Assembly (NCBI GenBank): GCA_947164605.1
Contig: CAMUXE010000017.1
Coordinates: 1-45,984, forward strand
DNA length: 45,984 bases
Direction of reading: 5' to 3'
Source: an uncultured Lachnospiraceae bacterium
Lineage (GTDB): Bacteria; Bacillota; Clostridia; Lachnospirales; Lachnospiraceae
Below are positions 36,674 to 44,063 of this stretch, one piece after another. Position 1 is the stretch's first letter. Each line of letters opens with the position of its first letter. The position numbers and the translations under genes were made by a program. Under the pieces are notes generated by a model. It did no database searches, was not told where the DNA came from, and worked only from the letters and a program-made list of their open reading frames with translations.

Positions 36674-37615
36674 ATGAAAAACTTGTTCTGTGAAGGCCTT
36701 GTAGAAAATGATGTTTCCAAATTGCTTTTGGTACCCAAGAGTGATCTGCATAACCATTCCGGCAAAGGATGCACAATAGAATGGCTTAAAGAGAAATTAA
36801 AGGTAAACATTCCGAACCAGCCTGCAAGTTTTGATGGTCTGGAGGGGATGCAACAATGGTTTACTGAAACTATTAAGCCATATTGTATAGGAGCTGAAGG
36901 TCTTCTGATCAGGTGGGAAGGTGCATTTGCTGAGGCTAAAAGAAACAATATCAAAAGACTTTCAATGAACTTTGATGTTTCTGTAATTGATCTTGTTGGA
37001 GGCATGGATGTTTTTGTAAGGACTATAAATGAGTACCACAACAGATATTGTCCGGATATAGTATTTGAGCCGGAACTGACATATCTTTCATGTTGTGATA
37101 TTGCTCAGGAATCGGACAAAATGGATGATTATTTTTCAAGCGGTTTTTTCAAGTCTATCGATGTATGTGGCGGAGAGAATATACAGCCTTTTGAAATTTT
37201 TTTGCCACTATACAGGAAAGCCGAGAAATACCATCTGTTAAAAAGGATGCATGTTGGAGAAACAGGATCTGCAGAGGATGTGAAAAAGGCGGTTGAAATA
37301 CTTGGGCTACAAGAGATACATCATGGCATTAATGCTGCAACTTCGCCGGAAGTTATGGCTTTCCTCGCAGACAATCAGATTCAACTGAATGTGTGCCCTA
37401 GTAGTAATGTGAAACTTCGATATGTTGCGGATTATAAGTATCATCCAATAAGAATCCTGTATGAGAGCGGAGTAAAAGCTACGATAAATACCGATGATCT
37501 GCTTTTATTTGGCAGCACTATAGAGAATGAATACCTTTTGCTATACCGTGCAGGTGTATTGAGCGCTGAACAGCTAAACGATATCCGTGAAAATGGGCTA
37601 AACTCAAGAATATAG
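36674..37615 (+). CDS. adenosine/adenine deaminase family enzyme
   Basis: An amidohydrolase with the adenosine deaminase motifs: KSDLHNHSG (metal ligands HxH), MHVGETG (His and catalytic Glu), EIHHGINA (His), NVCPSSN and TINTDDLLLF (Asp). About 313 residues, slightly short for the family. The start at 36674 is chosen for GGGAG 5 bases upstream; ATG 36662 or TTG 36659 would overlap the previous stop. It would convert adenosine (or a related aminopurine) to the oxo form in the cytosol. Its place directly behind a nucleoside-binding-protein gene links the cluster to purine metabolism. Codon use is more AT-rich than that of the two upstream genes. Confidence 0.85.
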   Translation: MKNLFCEGLVENDVSKLLLVPKSDLHNHSGKGCTIEWLKEKLKVNIPNQPASFDGLEGMQQWFTETIKPYCIGAEGLLIRWEGAFAEAKRNNIKRLSMNFDVSVIDLVGGMDVFVRTINEYHNRYCPDIVFEPELTYLSCCDIAQESDKMDDYFSSGFFKSIDVCGGENIQPFEIFLPLYRKAEKYHLLKRMHVGETGSAEDVKKAVEILGLQEIHHGINAATSPEVMAFLADNQIQLNVCPSSNVKLRYVADYKYHPIRILYESGVKATINTDDLLLFGSTIENEYLLLYRAGVLSAEQLNDIRENGLNSRI

Positions 37616-37696
37616 AAATATAGCACTTTGACTTATGAAGAATGCAATAAAAAAAATTCTAAAAACACGACTGCAAAATCAATTAAAGGAATCATA

Positions 37697-38110
37697 ATGA
37701 AAAGCACTTATAAAACCAAGGCAAGAGAAGTAATAATATCATACTTAAAAAATCATCCGGAGCAGAGGCTTACTGCTAGAGATATTTATGAAGCTGTATG
37801 TAACGGTGAAATAGAGGTTAATCGGACAACGATATATCGTAATCTGGATCGATTATGTGAAATAGGGGAACTAATGAGGTTCAAGGAGCCGAACAAGGAT
37901 GCATGGTATTATCAGTATTCGGCTGAACATGATCACTGTGATAAACATATGCACGCGCAATGCAGTAAGTGTGGTAAAGTTTTTCATTTAGACAAACCTT
38001 TTGTAGATGAATTTGATGCCAGGATGTTGGAAGAATACGGGATTGATATCAATCCTGCAGACACTATCATTCTTGGTAAATGCAGTAAATGCAGACGTAG
38101 AAAAAAATAA
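37697..38110 (+). CDS. Fur-family repressor, probably Zur
   Basis: A 137-residue metalloregulator. The winged helix with TARDIYEAV and VNRTTIYRNLDRLCEIG spans about 25-57. The metal region HDHCDKHMH (78-86) and structural zinc cysteines Cys89, Cys92, Cys129 and Cys132 follow. The ATG at 37697 has AAAGGA 6 bases upstream; an upstream in-frame ATG adds a non-conserved 23-residue tail. The next DNA is a run of TTGCAA palindromes over a promoter for a CobW-type GTPase, which fits zinc control (Zur). Control of iron or manganese cannot be excluded. Confidence 0.85.
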   Translation: MKSTYKTKAREVIISYLKNHPEQRLTARDIYEAVCNGEIEVNRTTIYRNLDRLCEIGELMRFKEPNKDAWYYQYSAEHDHCDKHMHAQCSKCGKVFHLDKPFVDEFDARMLEEYGIDINPADTIILGKCSKCRRRKK

Positions 38111-38180
38111 TTTGCAACAATCTTGCAAATTCTGTTGACAAAATTGCAACCGGTGCAGTAATATGCAACCGTGTTGCAAT
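38111..38180 (+). promoter_or_regulatory. TTGCAA operator cluster over a consensus promoter
   Basis: TTGACA (38135-38140), 18 bases, TAATAT (38159-38164). Upstream is the perfect repeat TTTGCAA-N5-TTGCAAA (38111-38129). Inside the spacer is ATTGCAAC (38143-38150). Downstream is TGCAAC-CGT-GTTGCA (38164-38178). Such repeats around the promoter point to metal-responsive repression by the adjacent Fur-family protein. Confidence 0.75.
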
Positions 38181-38201
38181 TTGTTTTTTAGGAGAAATAA
38201 T

Positions 38202-38711
38202 ATGACTACAAGAAAAGTACCGATTGTGATAATCACAGGATATCTTGGTTTTGGATTCTACTTTGACACTAGAGCACATCAGTTTAAAGCAAAGCCACAT
38301 GCCAAATCAGTAGCAAAGTTTAAGAAGAGAATGAAAGAACTCACTAGCCGTAGTTGGGGCGTTAGCAACAGTTACAAGGTGGAAAAGCTCAATCAGCTCA
38401 TCAGAGGTTGGATAAACTACTTCAAGATAGGTAGTATGAAAACACTTTGCAAGGAAATGGACTCAAGAATTCGTTTTAGATTGCGTATGTGTATTTGGAA
38501 ACATTGGAAAACTCCACAGAATCGTATAAAGAATTTGATGAAGCTTGGAGTTGATAAAGACACGGCTTGGATTACAGCCTATACGGGCAAAAGGATAGCC
38601 TATGTATGTCAACGAAGAGTAATGAACTTTGCGATAAACAAAGAAAGACTAACCCGTTTTGGATTAGTCTCAATGTTAGATTACTACACCGAAAGATGTG
38701 TTACTTGTTAA
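38202..38711 (+). pseudogene. CobW GTPase start fused to group II intron protein remnant
   Basis: The ATG, with AGGAGA upstream, opens a reading frame of 169 residues made of two parts. Residues 1-16 (MTTRKVPIVIITGYLG) are the start of a CobW/COG0523 metallochaperone GTPase, cut inside the P-loop just before GKT. From there on the protein is the C-terminal part of a group II intron reverse transcriptase/maturase: FYFDTRAHQFKAKPHAKSV, then LNQLIRGWINYFKIGSMK and CIWKHWKTPQNRIKNLMKLG. The junction GYLG/LGFGFY suggests deletion at a short shared sequence. Neither half can be functional as a GTPase or a complete maturase. Confidence 0.75.
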
Positions 38712-38796
38712 GTTGATTGAACCGCCGTATACGGAACCGTACGTACGGTGGTGTGAGAGGTCGGGAAAATTTATTTAATTTTCCTTCCTACTCGAT
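38250..38796 (+). mobile_element. 3' remnant of a group II intron
   Basis: Downstream of the maturase C-terminus is the intron's catalytic end. Domain V (about 38720-38751) has ACCGCCGTAT pairing with GTACGGTGGT and an ACG-GAAC-CGT tip. A domain VI hairpin follows (GGGAAAATT...AATTTTCC, about 38763-38784), then the end CTACTCGAT near 38796. The 5' end of the intron, the reverse transcriptase domains and the 5' splice site are missing, so it can no longer move on its own. Confidence 0.8.
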
Positions 38797-39127
38797 TGCA
38801 GTCGGCTTGGTGCTTCGGCACCGTTGACTCAAATCCAGTGTACGCAGCAGGTAAACAGCAACTTGAAGGAGAAATGCCTAAAATGCGGCACTTTGACTTC
38901 ACTAATCGTTATCAAAGAGATAATCAGTTTCGAATTTACTTTTTTATCAAAAGCAACGAAAAACCTCGTAAACACTGCGTTTGCGAGGTTTTTCTTTTTT
39001 CTTGAAAAGCACGCTGAGAACTGCTCAAAAACTGACGGTAGCACCCATACAGCACCCACTAATATGAAGCGTAAAGCTTGAAAGGCACTATCCCTCATAG
39101 GACTGTTTATAAGTCTTAACCCTCGTG
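38797..39127. other. non-coding stretch at the right end of the island
   Basis: I see no convincing gene here. It begins with a tRNA-like but non-foldable sequence, contains the terminator at 38959 and ends at the right attachment repeat. Short open frames (for example 38824-39081) have no recognisable similarity. Confidence 0.4.
38959..38999 (+). terminator. rho-independent terminator
   Basis: AAAACCTCGTAAAC and GTTTGCGAGGTTTT form a perfect stem around ACTGC, followed by TCTTTTTT. On the minus strand the flanking A/T runs make it work as well, so it may be bidirectional. Confidence 0.85.
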
Positions 39128-39146
39128 CAGTTCTCAAAGAGATAAT
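39128..39146. repeat. right attachment repeat (attR)
   Basis: An exact 19-bp copy of the rpsI end (29894-29912), same orientation, 9234 bases apart. No S9 coding sequence precedes it, so it is the leftover copy of the target site and not a second rpsI. Confidence 0.75.
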
Positions 39147-39184
39147 TTGCGAAAACTACGAGCGATGCAAAACAAAGCAAATAC

Positions 39185-39221
39185 AAACTCCCTGGATGCT
39201 TGCATCCAAGGGAGTTTTTTG
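39185..39221 (+). terminator. rho-independent terminator
   Basis: AAACTCCCTGGATGC pairs with GCATCCAAGGGAGTTT around two T bases, followed by a T-rich run. As it lies beyond the right repeat, it may be the original terminator of rpsI before insertion. Confidence 0.85.
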
Positions 39222-39296
39222 TTTGTTTTTGTTTTATAGCGCGACAGCGTGACATGAGCAAGACACGAAGTGTCTGCGAATGGCATCGCGGAATAT

Positions 39297-39359
39297 GGAC
39301 AACTGTCTTGGGGTGTTTTTTATATATTATGGTGATCACTAAAAATGTAGAATTCTACA
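39297..39359. repeat. second direct repeat, right copy, with palindrome
   Basis: Matches 29967-30030: 27 identical bases, then a diverged spacer, then the palindrome TGTAGAATTCTACA (39346-39359). The palindrome lies 14 bases before the ATPase start at 39374 and may be its operator. The left arm of the rpsI terminator is missing in this copy. Confidence 0.7.
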
Positions 39360-39373
39360 ATTTAGGAGATTAT

Positions 39374-40582
39374 ATGATAAAAAGAGATAAATATCTGACT
39401 CAGTTAATCAGTGCAAAGAACAATGGATTTCCGAAGGTAATAACAGGTGTGAGAAGATGCGGAAAGTCATTTCTTCTTAAAGAAATATATAGAGAATACC
39501 TGCTTTCAGATAATGTTCCGGAGAATAGAATAATTATCTTGGAATTGGATGATGATAAAAACAGTAATTATCGTGATCCTTTGGAACTAGGAGCATATAT
39601 AAGGGAAAAATGCAAAGATAAAGAGAATTACTATGTGTTTATTGATGAGATACAAAAGGTATATTCGATAATTAATCCTAACCTTACCGATGGCAAACAT
39701 GTTTTGGCAAATTCTGATGACACTGAAGTAATATCATTCGTAGACGTTGTACTCGGACTATCAAGAGAAAAGAATATAGATTTATATGTGACGGGATCAA
39801 ATTCTAAAATGTTGTCTTCAGATATAGTTACTGAATTTAGAGATAAGGCAACAAATATAAAACTTTCTCCGATTTCATTTGAAGAATACTATGGATATGT
39901 CGGAGGCTCGGCAACTGAAGCTATATATTCATATATGCAATATGGTGGAATGCCATTGGCTGTATTAAAAAGTGACGAAGAGAGAAAAGAATATCTAAAG
40001 AACTTGTTCACTACAACTTACTTCGCTGATATTGTTGAAAGGAATCAGTTGAAAAGAGGAGAGGCTCTGGACGAACTATGTAATATTATTAGTTCTTCGA
40101 CAGGCTCACTACTTAATTCAGAAAAAATAGCCAATACTTATGAAAGTGTTAGACATGAAAATATTGATAAGCAGACAGTTGAAAACTATATTGGTTACTT
40201 TAAAGATGCATTCCTTTTGCGTGAGGCTAAACGTTATGACTTAAAAGGAAGAAAAGAAATAGGTGCTCTTAGAAAGTATTATTTTATTGATACTGGTCTA
40301 CGAAATGCTCGTCTGAATTTCGCTTTTCCAGATGAAGGCCAAATGCTTGAAAATATTGTATATAATGAGCTTTGTTATTATGGATATTCTGTAAATGTCG
40401 GTGTGTTTGATACGGTAGAGAAAGATAAGAATGGTAAATCCATAAGGAAGAATAATGAAGTGGATTTCTATGCCACTAAAGGACTTAGGTCTCTTTATAT
40501 ACAAGTGACTGCTGACATCTCTAATGCAGATACAAGAGAAAGAGAAATACGTCCATATTTTAAGCTGAATGATCAAGTATAA
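39374..40582 (+). CDS. AAA ATPase with DUF4143, truncated by a premature stop
   Basis: An ATP-binding protein of the DUF4143 type. The Walker A TGVRRCGKS is at about residues 22-30, a Walker B-like NYYVFIDEIQKV follows, and a C-terminal nuclease-like segment has NNEVDFYATKG. Start ATG 39374 follows TTAGGAGA. The frame stops at TAA 40580-40582 in LNDQV*, but continues KVLVVNRPIKESMDENGFTII and on to TGA at 40681, the normal family ending, so a glutamine codon CAA probably became TAA. The product is 402 residues and lacks its last 33. It may be non-functional. The family is common, often beside mobile DNA, with unclear function. Confidence 0.75.
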   Translation: MIKRDKYLTQLISAKNNGFPKVITGVRRCGKSFLLKEIYREYLLSDNVPENRIIILELDDDKNSNYRDPLELGAYIREKCKDKENYYVFIDEIQKVYSIINPNLTDGKHVLANSDDTEVISFVDVVLGLSREKNIDLYVTGSNSKMLSSDIVTEFRDKATNIKLSPISFEEYYGYVGGSATEAIYSYMQYGGMPLAVLKSDEERKEYLKNLFTTTYFADIVERNQLKRGEALDELCNIISSSTGSLLNSEKIANTYESVRHENIDKQTVENYIGYFKDAFLLREAKRYDLKGRKEIGALRKYYFIDTGLRNARLNFAFPDEGQMLENIVYNELCYYGYSVNVGVFDTVEKDKNGKSIRKNNEVDFYATKGLRSLYIQVTADISNADTREREIRPYFKLNDQV

Positions 40583-40816
40583 AAGGTACTTGTTGTAAAT
40601 AGACCAATTAAGGAATCTATGGATGAAAATGGCTTCACTATAATAGGAATTACTGATTTTTTAATTCGATACATTAAATGAGAAATTTGGTAATGGGGTG
40701 AGAATAACAATGATAAGAAATGTTGAAATGCAGGATAGATGTTCCCGGGTATGAACAGCCAATGGAAATGATTATATTTCAGTTTAACTTGCTAACGATA
40801 TATCAAAGCAAATCAG

Positions 40817-40861
40817 TTTTTGCTCCTTAACCTATAAAAATAACGAGTTAGGGAGCAAAAA
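40817..40861. repeat. imperfect inverted repeat upstream of ATPase gene
   Basis: TTTTTGCTCCTTAAC pairs with GTTAGGGAGCAAAAA (one mismatch) around a 15-base AT loop. A related copy lies at 42384-42426 on the other side of the gene 40934-42379. Confidence 0.6.
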
Positions 40862-40933
40862 TGATTGATTTAAATAACGAAAAAGCATATAATATCTCAT
40901 AAGACATTATTGGCTTATTATGGGAGAGAAAAG

Positions 40934-42379
40934 ATGCACAAGAACAGTTTTATAGGAAGAATTGAAGAGATCAGTCTTCTTGAAGAATACTATAACTCCA
41001 GCAAATCCGAACTCGTTGCAGTATATGGCAGACGTCGTGTCGGAAAGACATATTTGATATGTGAAACACTGGGAGATAGATTTGATTTCGAGTATACAGG
41101 AAAGCATAAGATAGCAGCTAAAGTACAAATTGGAGAATTCCAGAAGGAACTAAATAGGCTTACTAAGGATAAAAACGGCAAGGCATCGGATTGGTTTGAG
41201 GCCTTTGATAATCTCAAAGAGTATTTGCTGAAACTTAAGAAGGACAGGGTAGTTGTATTCATTGATGAACTTCCGTGGATGGATACTTCGAAGAGCAACT
41301 TTCTTGCGGCGTTATCCTCTTTTTGGAATGGTTGGAGAAGCAAAAAAACACTTCTTAAACTCTATGTATGTGGATCTGCCACTACATGGATGGTTGATAA
41401 GTTTATAGGAGATAAAGGAGGGCTATACGGACGAGTGAGCCGTCCGATATACTTGGCACCGTTTACCTTGTTGGAAACGGAACAGTATCTTAATGAGATT
41501 AAGAAGATGAAGTACGGGAGAAAGCTTGTGCTTGATACATATATGATTTTCGGAGGGATTCCGTATTATCTGGACATGCTTAATAATAAGAAACCGTTAT
41601 CCGAAAATGTCGATAATCTGTTCTTTGCAAACAACGCGCCTTTAAAAACAGAGTTTGATTTCATTTTCCGCTCTCTTTTTAAGGATAGTATCAATTATCG
41701 ACGGGTAATTGAATATCTGTCTACAAAGTTAATAGGACAGACACGCGAGGATATATCGGATAAATGTAAATTGACAGGTGGCGAACTCAGCAAGATACTT
41801 AACAATCTGGTATCCTGTGATTTTATCCGGTGTTATATGTCTCCCAGAAAAAAAGAAAGATCTAAGATGTATCAGTTGACGGATATGTTTTCGCTATTCT
41901 ATCTGAGGTTTGTAAATAAAAATGCCGGTATAGATGAACATTTCTGGACAAATATAGGAAAAACAGGTAAAAAGAATGCTTGGTCCGGATATGCCTTTGA
42001 ACAGGTGTGCTTAAATCATATTCCGCAAATTAAAGCCAAGCTTGGCATATCTGGAATATTAAGTAACTCATATGCATGGAGTAAAAAAGCATTTACAGAT
42101 TCCAATGGAAATGAATGGGAAGGCGGACAGATAGATCTGATAATCGATAGGAATGATGACATAATGAACCTTTGCGAGATGAAATATTCGTCAAATGAAT
42201 TATTCAGTATAAGTCCTAAATATGCAAAGGATGTCAGGGACAGAATGGCAATGTTCAGAGCATCGGAAAAAACAAGGAAAGATTTAAGATGCACATTTGT
42301 CACTGTATATGGCGTGAAGCAGAATCCCAACAGCGATATAGTTGTGGATCAAGTTATATTGGACGATCTTTTTACGTAG
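40934..42379 (+). CDS. AAA ATPase with nuclease-like C-terminus (archaeal-ATPase/DUF234 type)
   Basis: A 481-residue protein. FIGRIEEISLLEEYY, Walker A YGRRRVGKTYL, Walker B VVVFIDELPWMD and a sensor-like VCGSATTWM follow in order. A winged-helix region (about 270-330) comes next, then a C-terminal GGQIDLIIDR...LCEMKYS, the D...ExK arrangement of the PD-(D/E)xK nuclease fold. ATG 40934 is chosen for GGGAGA 6 bases upstream; the TTG at 40910 is less likely. It is a second ATPase of the same broad class as the gene at 39374 but not a close copy. It is flanked by a pair of related inverted repeats. The biological role is unknown. Confidence 0.8.
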   Translation: MHKNSFIGRIEEISLLEEYYNSSKSELVAVYGRRRVGKTYLICETLGDRFDFEYTGKHKIAAKVQIGEFQKELNRLTKDKNGKASDWFEAFDNLKEYLLKLKKDRVVVFIDELPWMDTSKSNFLAALSSFWNGWRSKKTLLKLYVCGSATTWMVDKFIGDKGGLYGRVSRPIYLAPFTLLETEQYLNEIKKMKYGRKLVLDTYMIFGGIPYYLDMLNNKKPLSENVDNLFFANNAPLKTEFDFIFRSLFKDSINYRRVIEYLSTKLIGQTREDISDKCKLTGGELSKILNNLVSCDFIRCYMSPRKKERSKMYQLTDMFSLFYLRFVNKNAGIDEHFWTNIGKTGKKNAWSGYAFEQVCLNHIPQIKAKLGISGILSNSYAWSKKAFTDSNGNEWEGGQIDLIIDRNDDIMNLCEMKYSSNELFSISPKYAKDVRDRMAMFRASEKTRKDLRCTFVTVYGVKQNPNSDIVVDQVILDDLFT

Positions 42380-42383
42380 CATA

Positions 42384-42426
42384 TTTACTCCTTAACTGCA
42401 AAAAAAAGACAATTAAGGAACAAAAA
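42384..42426. repeat. imperfect inverted repeat downstream of ATPase gene
   Basis: TCCTTAA and TTAAGGA enclose a 17-base A-rich loop, flanked by TTTA/CAAAAAT. The sequence resembles that at 40817-40861, with CTCCTTAAC, the A-run and the GGA-CAAAAAT end all in the same order. Confidence 0.55.
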
Positions 42427-42447
42427 TAAATACTAATATCCATCGAA

Positions 42448-42461
42448 GTCATTATAATGAC
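42448..42461 (+). promoter_or_regulatory. palindromic -10 region of the recombinase gene
   Basis: GTCATTATAATGAC is a perfect 14-bp palindrome with TATAAT (42453-42458) in its middle, 27 bases before the recombinase ATG. A -35 box is not obvious. It could be an operator for autoregulation. Confidence 0.5.
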
Positions 42462-42484
42462 CTCAAAAAAGGAGGTATATTATA

Positions 42485-43456
42485 ATGAATCAGGAAACAG
42501 CAAATTACATCATGCAGAGGATGTCCAAGTATCTGGATAACAGCCAGATGATCAAGCTGAAGGATACTTTGGATGAATCACTGAGGCAATCTGAGGATGG
42601 GATTTTGGAAAAGAGTTCACAGGAACTTCTGGATATGTTTATTGCGACAAAGCGGCTTGAGGGAAGATCAGAGAAAACCCTGTTCCTCTACCGCTTTAAT
42701 ATCGAAAAGATGCTTGAGAAATCCGAAAAGAATGTCTGCGTTATGAACACAGATGACATCAGAGGGTATCTGTCATCTTATCAGGAGCAAAACGGTGTCA
42801 GCAAGGCAACAGTAGATAATGTGAGACGCAATCTGTCCAGCTTTTTCAAATGGCTTGAGGATGAAAACTATATTTTCAAGAGCCCATTACGCAGGATCCA
42901 TAAGATAAAGACTTCAATCCACGTAAGAGAAACATATGCGGATGAGGAACTTGAAAAACTTCGAGATGATTGCAGGGAACTGAGGAATCTGGCCATTATA
43001 GATGTTTTGAATTCCACAGGAATTCGCGTTGGGGAGCTTGTAAACCTTGATATTGACGATATAAACTTTGAAGAACGTGAATGTGTGGTCCTCGGAAAGG
43101 GAGATAAAGAACGGATTGTATACTTCGATGCGAGAACCAAGCTTCATCTGAAAAAGTATTTGAGATCAAGAAACGATTCGAATCCGGCGCTGTTTGTGAC
43201 CATCAGAAATCCGCATCATAGATTAAAAGCCGGTGGCGTAGAGATAATGCTAAAAAAGATGGGTGAAGATTGTAATGTCAATCATGTTCATCCGCATAAA
43301 TTCAGGCGCACAATGGCCACTACGGCCATCGATAAAGGTATGCCGATTGAACAGGTGCAACACCTGCTTGGGCACGAGAAGATTGATACTACGCTGCATT
43401 ATGCTATGGTTAAGCAGAGTAACGTAAAAATGGCACATAAAAAATATATTGGATAA
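42485..43456 (+). CDS. tyrosine recombinase (XerC/D-like integrase)
   Basis: A site-specific recombinase of 323 residues. An N-terminal SAM-like core-binding domain spans about 46-125. The catalytic domain has Arg181 in TGIRVGEL, His271 and Arg274 in HPHKFRR, His297 in LLGHEKID and the nucleophile Tyr306 in TLHYA. AAGGAGG lies before the ATG. It lies outside the 9.2-kb interval bounded by the rpsI repeats, so it may belong to a neighbouring or composite element rather than be that island's own integrase. A bidirectional terminator follows. Confidence 0.93.
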   Translation: MNQETANYIMQRMSKYLDNSQMIKLKDTLDESLRQSEDGILEKSSQELLDMFIATKRLEGRSEKTLFLYRFNIEKMLEKSEKNVCVMNTDDIRGYLSSYQEQNGVSKATVDNVRRNLSSFFKWLEDENYIFKSPLRRIHKIKTSIHVRETYADEELEKLRDDCRELRNLAIIDVLNSTGIRVGELVNLDIDDINFEERECVVLGKGDKERIVYFDARTKLHLKKYLRSRNDSNPALFVTIRNPHHRLKAGGVEIMLKKMGEDCNVNHVHPHKFRRTMATTAIDKGMPIEQVQHLLGHEKIDTTLHYAMVKQSNVKMAHKKYIG

Positions 43457-43536
43457 TATTTCAGAATAATTTACTTATAGATTTTTAACAATCTGTATAT
43501 TTCATGTATTATGATGCATAACGTGAATAGAAACAG

Positions 43537-43567
43537 AAAGGCATTGGCGTTTGTACCAATGCCTTTT
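43537..43567. terminator. bidirectional terminator
   Basis: AAAGGCATTGG and CCAATGCCTTTT form an 11-bp stem around CGTTTGTA. It ends the recombinase transcript on the plus strand and the flavodoxin transcript on the minus strand. Confidence 0.8.
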
Positions 43568-43581
43568 ATAGGGGCAAAGAT

Positions 43582-44013
43582 TTACGCCTGTGCGAGCTGT
43601 CTTCCAAGATCCTCACATTGTGAAACGGCATCATCATCCGGAGCATTGTTCGCAATTACGCCTTCACCACCAATGATGGATGCGCCTGCAGCAACCAGCC
43701 TGCCCTGCCAGTCTCTCATCCATTGGCCATCTCCCCAACCGTAGGAACCAAAAAGGGCAACTTTTTTACCGCTACACTTTGTTTCATAATCAGCCATGAA
43801 GGGCTCAACGGTTCCTTCTTCAAGTACTTCTGCTCCCATCGCCGGACATCCAAAAGCAATCACTGATTCATTAGCTGCATCTGATGGACTAAGGGAATCA
43901 AATGTAGTTACCTCAGCTTCAGCACCGGCACTTTTTATGCCATTCGCAACAGCGTCTGCCATTGCCTGTGTATTTCCACTTCCACTCCAAAAAACAACTT
44001 TAACTTTACTCAT
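43582..44013 (-). CDS. flavodoxin
   Basis: A small FMN electron carrier of 143 residues. The phosphate-binding loop WSGSGNTQAMA lies at about 9-19, and the GSYGWGDGQWM segment that flanks the flavin lies near 90-100. The start at 44013 (MSKVKVVFW) has AAAGGATGA upstream; a longer in-frame start lies inside the operator region. Flavodoxins commonly replace ferredoxin under iron limitation, which fits the metal-repressor gene and boxes next to it. Confidence 0.93.
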   Translation of the reverse strand: MSKVKVVFWSGSGNTQAMADAVANGIKSAGAEAEVTTFDSLSPSDAANESVIAFGCPAMGAEVLEEGTVEPFMADYETKCSGKKVALFGSYGWGDGQWMRDWQGRLVAAGASIIGGEGVIANNAPDDDAVSQCEDLGRQLAQA

Positions 44014-44063
44014 ACTTGTCTCATCCTTTCTGGGAATATAATATGATTCCTGCAATACTTACG

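Noticed and set aside
31762-37615. Anti-phage system of the RADAR type because of the adenosine deaminase
   Set aside because: RADAR pairs a deaminase with a specific large ATPase. The ATPase genes here are distant and unrelated, and the BMP partner favours nucleoside sensing.
38797-38850. tRNA gene or 3' half of a tRNA as attachment site
   Set aside because: GTGC-TTCG-GCAC and CTCAAATCC resemble a variable arm and T loop, but the T stem does not pair and no acceptor or anticodon arm is present.
39200-39373. 58-residue N-terminal extension of the DUF4143 ATPase
   Set aside because: It runs through a terminator tail, a repeat and a palindrome; the ATG at 39374 has a ribosome site and begins the conserved sequence.
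30874-40582. TAA read as glutamine in this organism
   Set aside because: Two genes have TAA at expected glutamine positions, but TAA ends most ribosomal protein genes here. Simple nonsense mutations explain both.
42485-43456. Tyrosine recombinase as the integrase of the rpsI island
   Set aside because: It lies 3.3 kb outside the right repeat, and no further copy of the 19-bp core is seen to its right, so ownership cannot be claimed.
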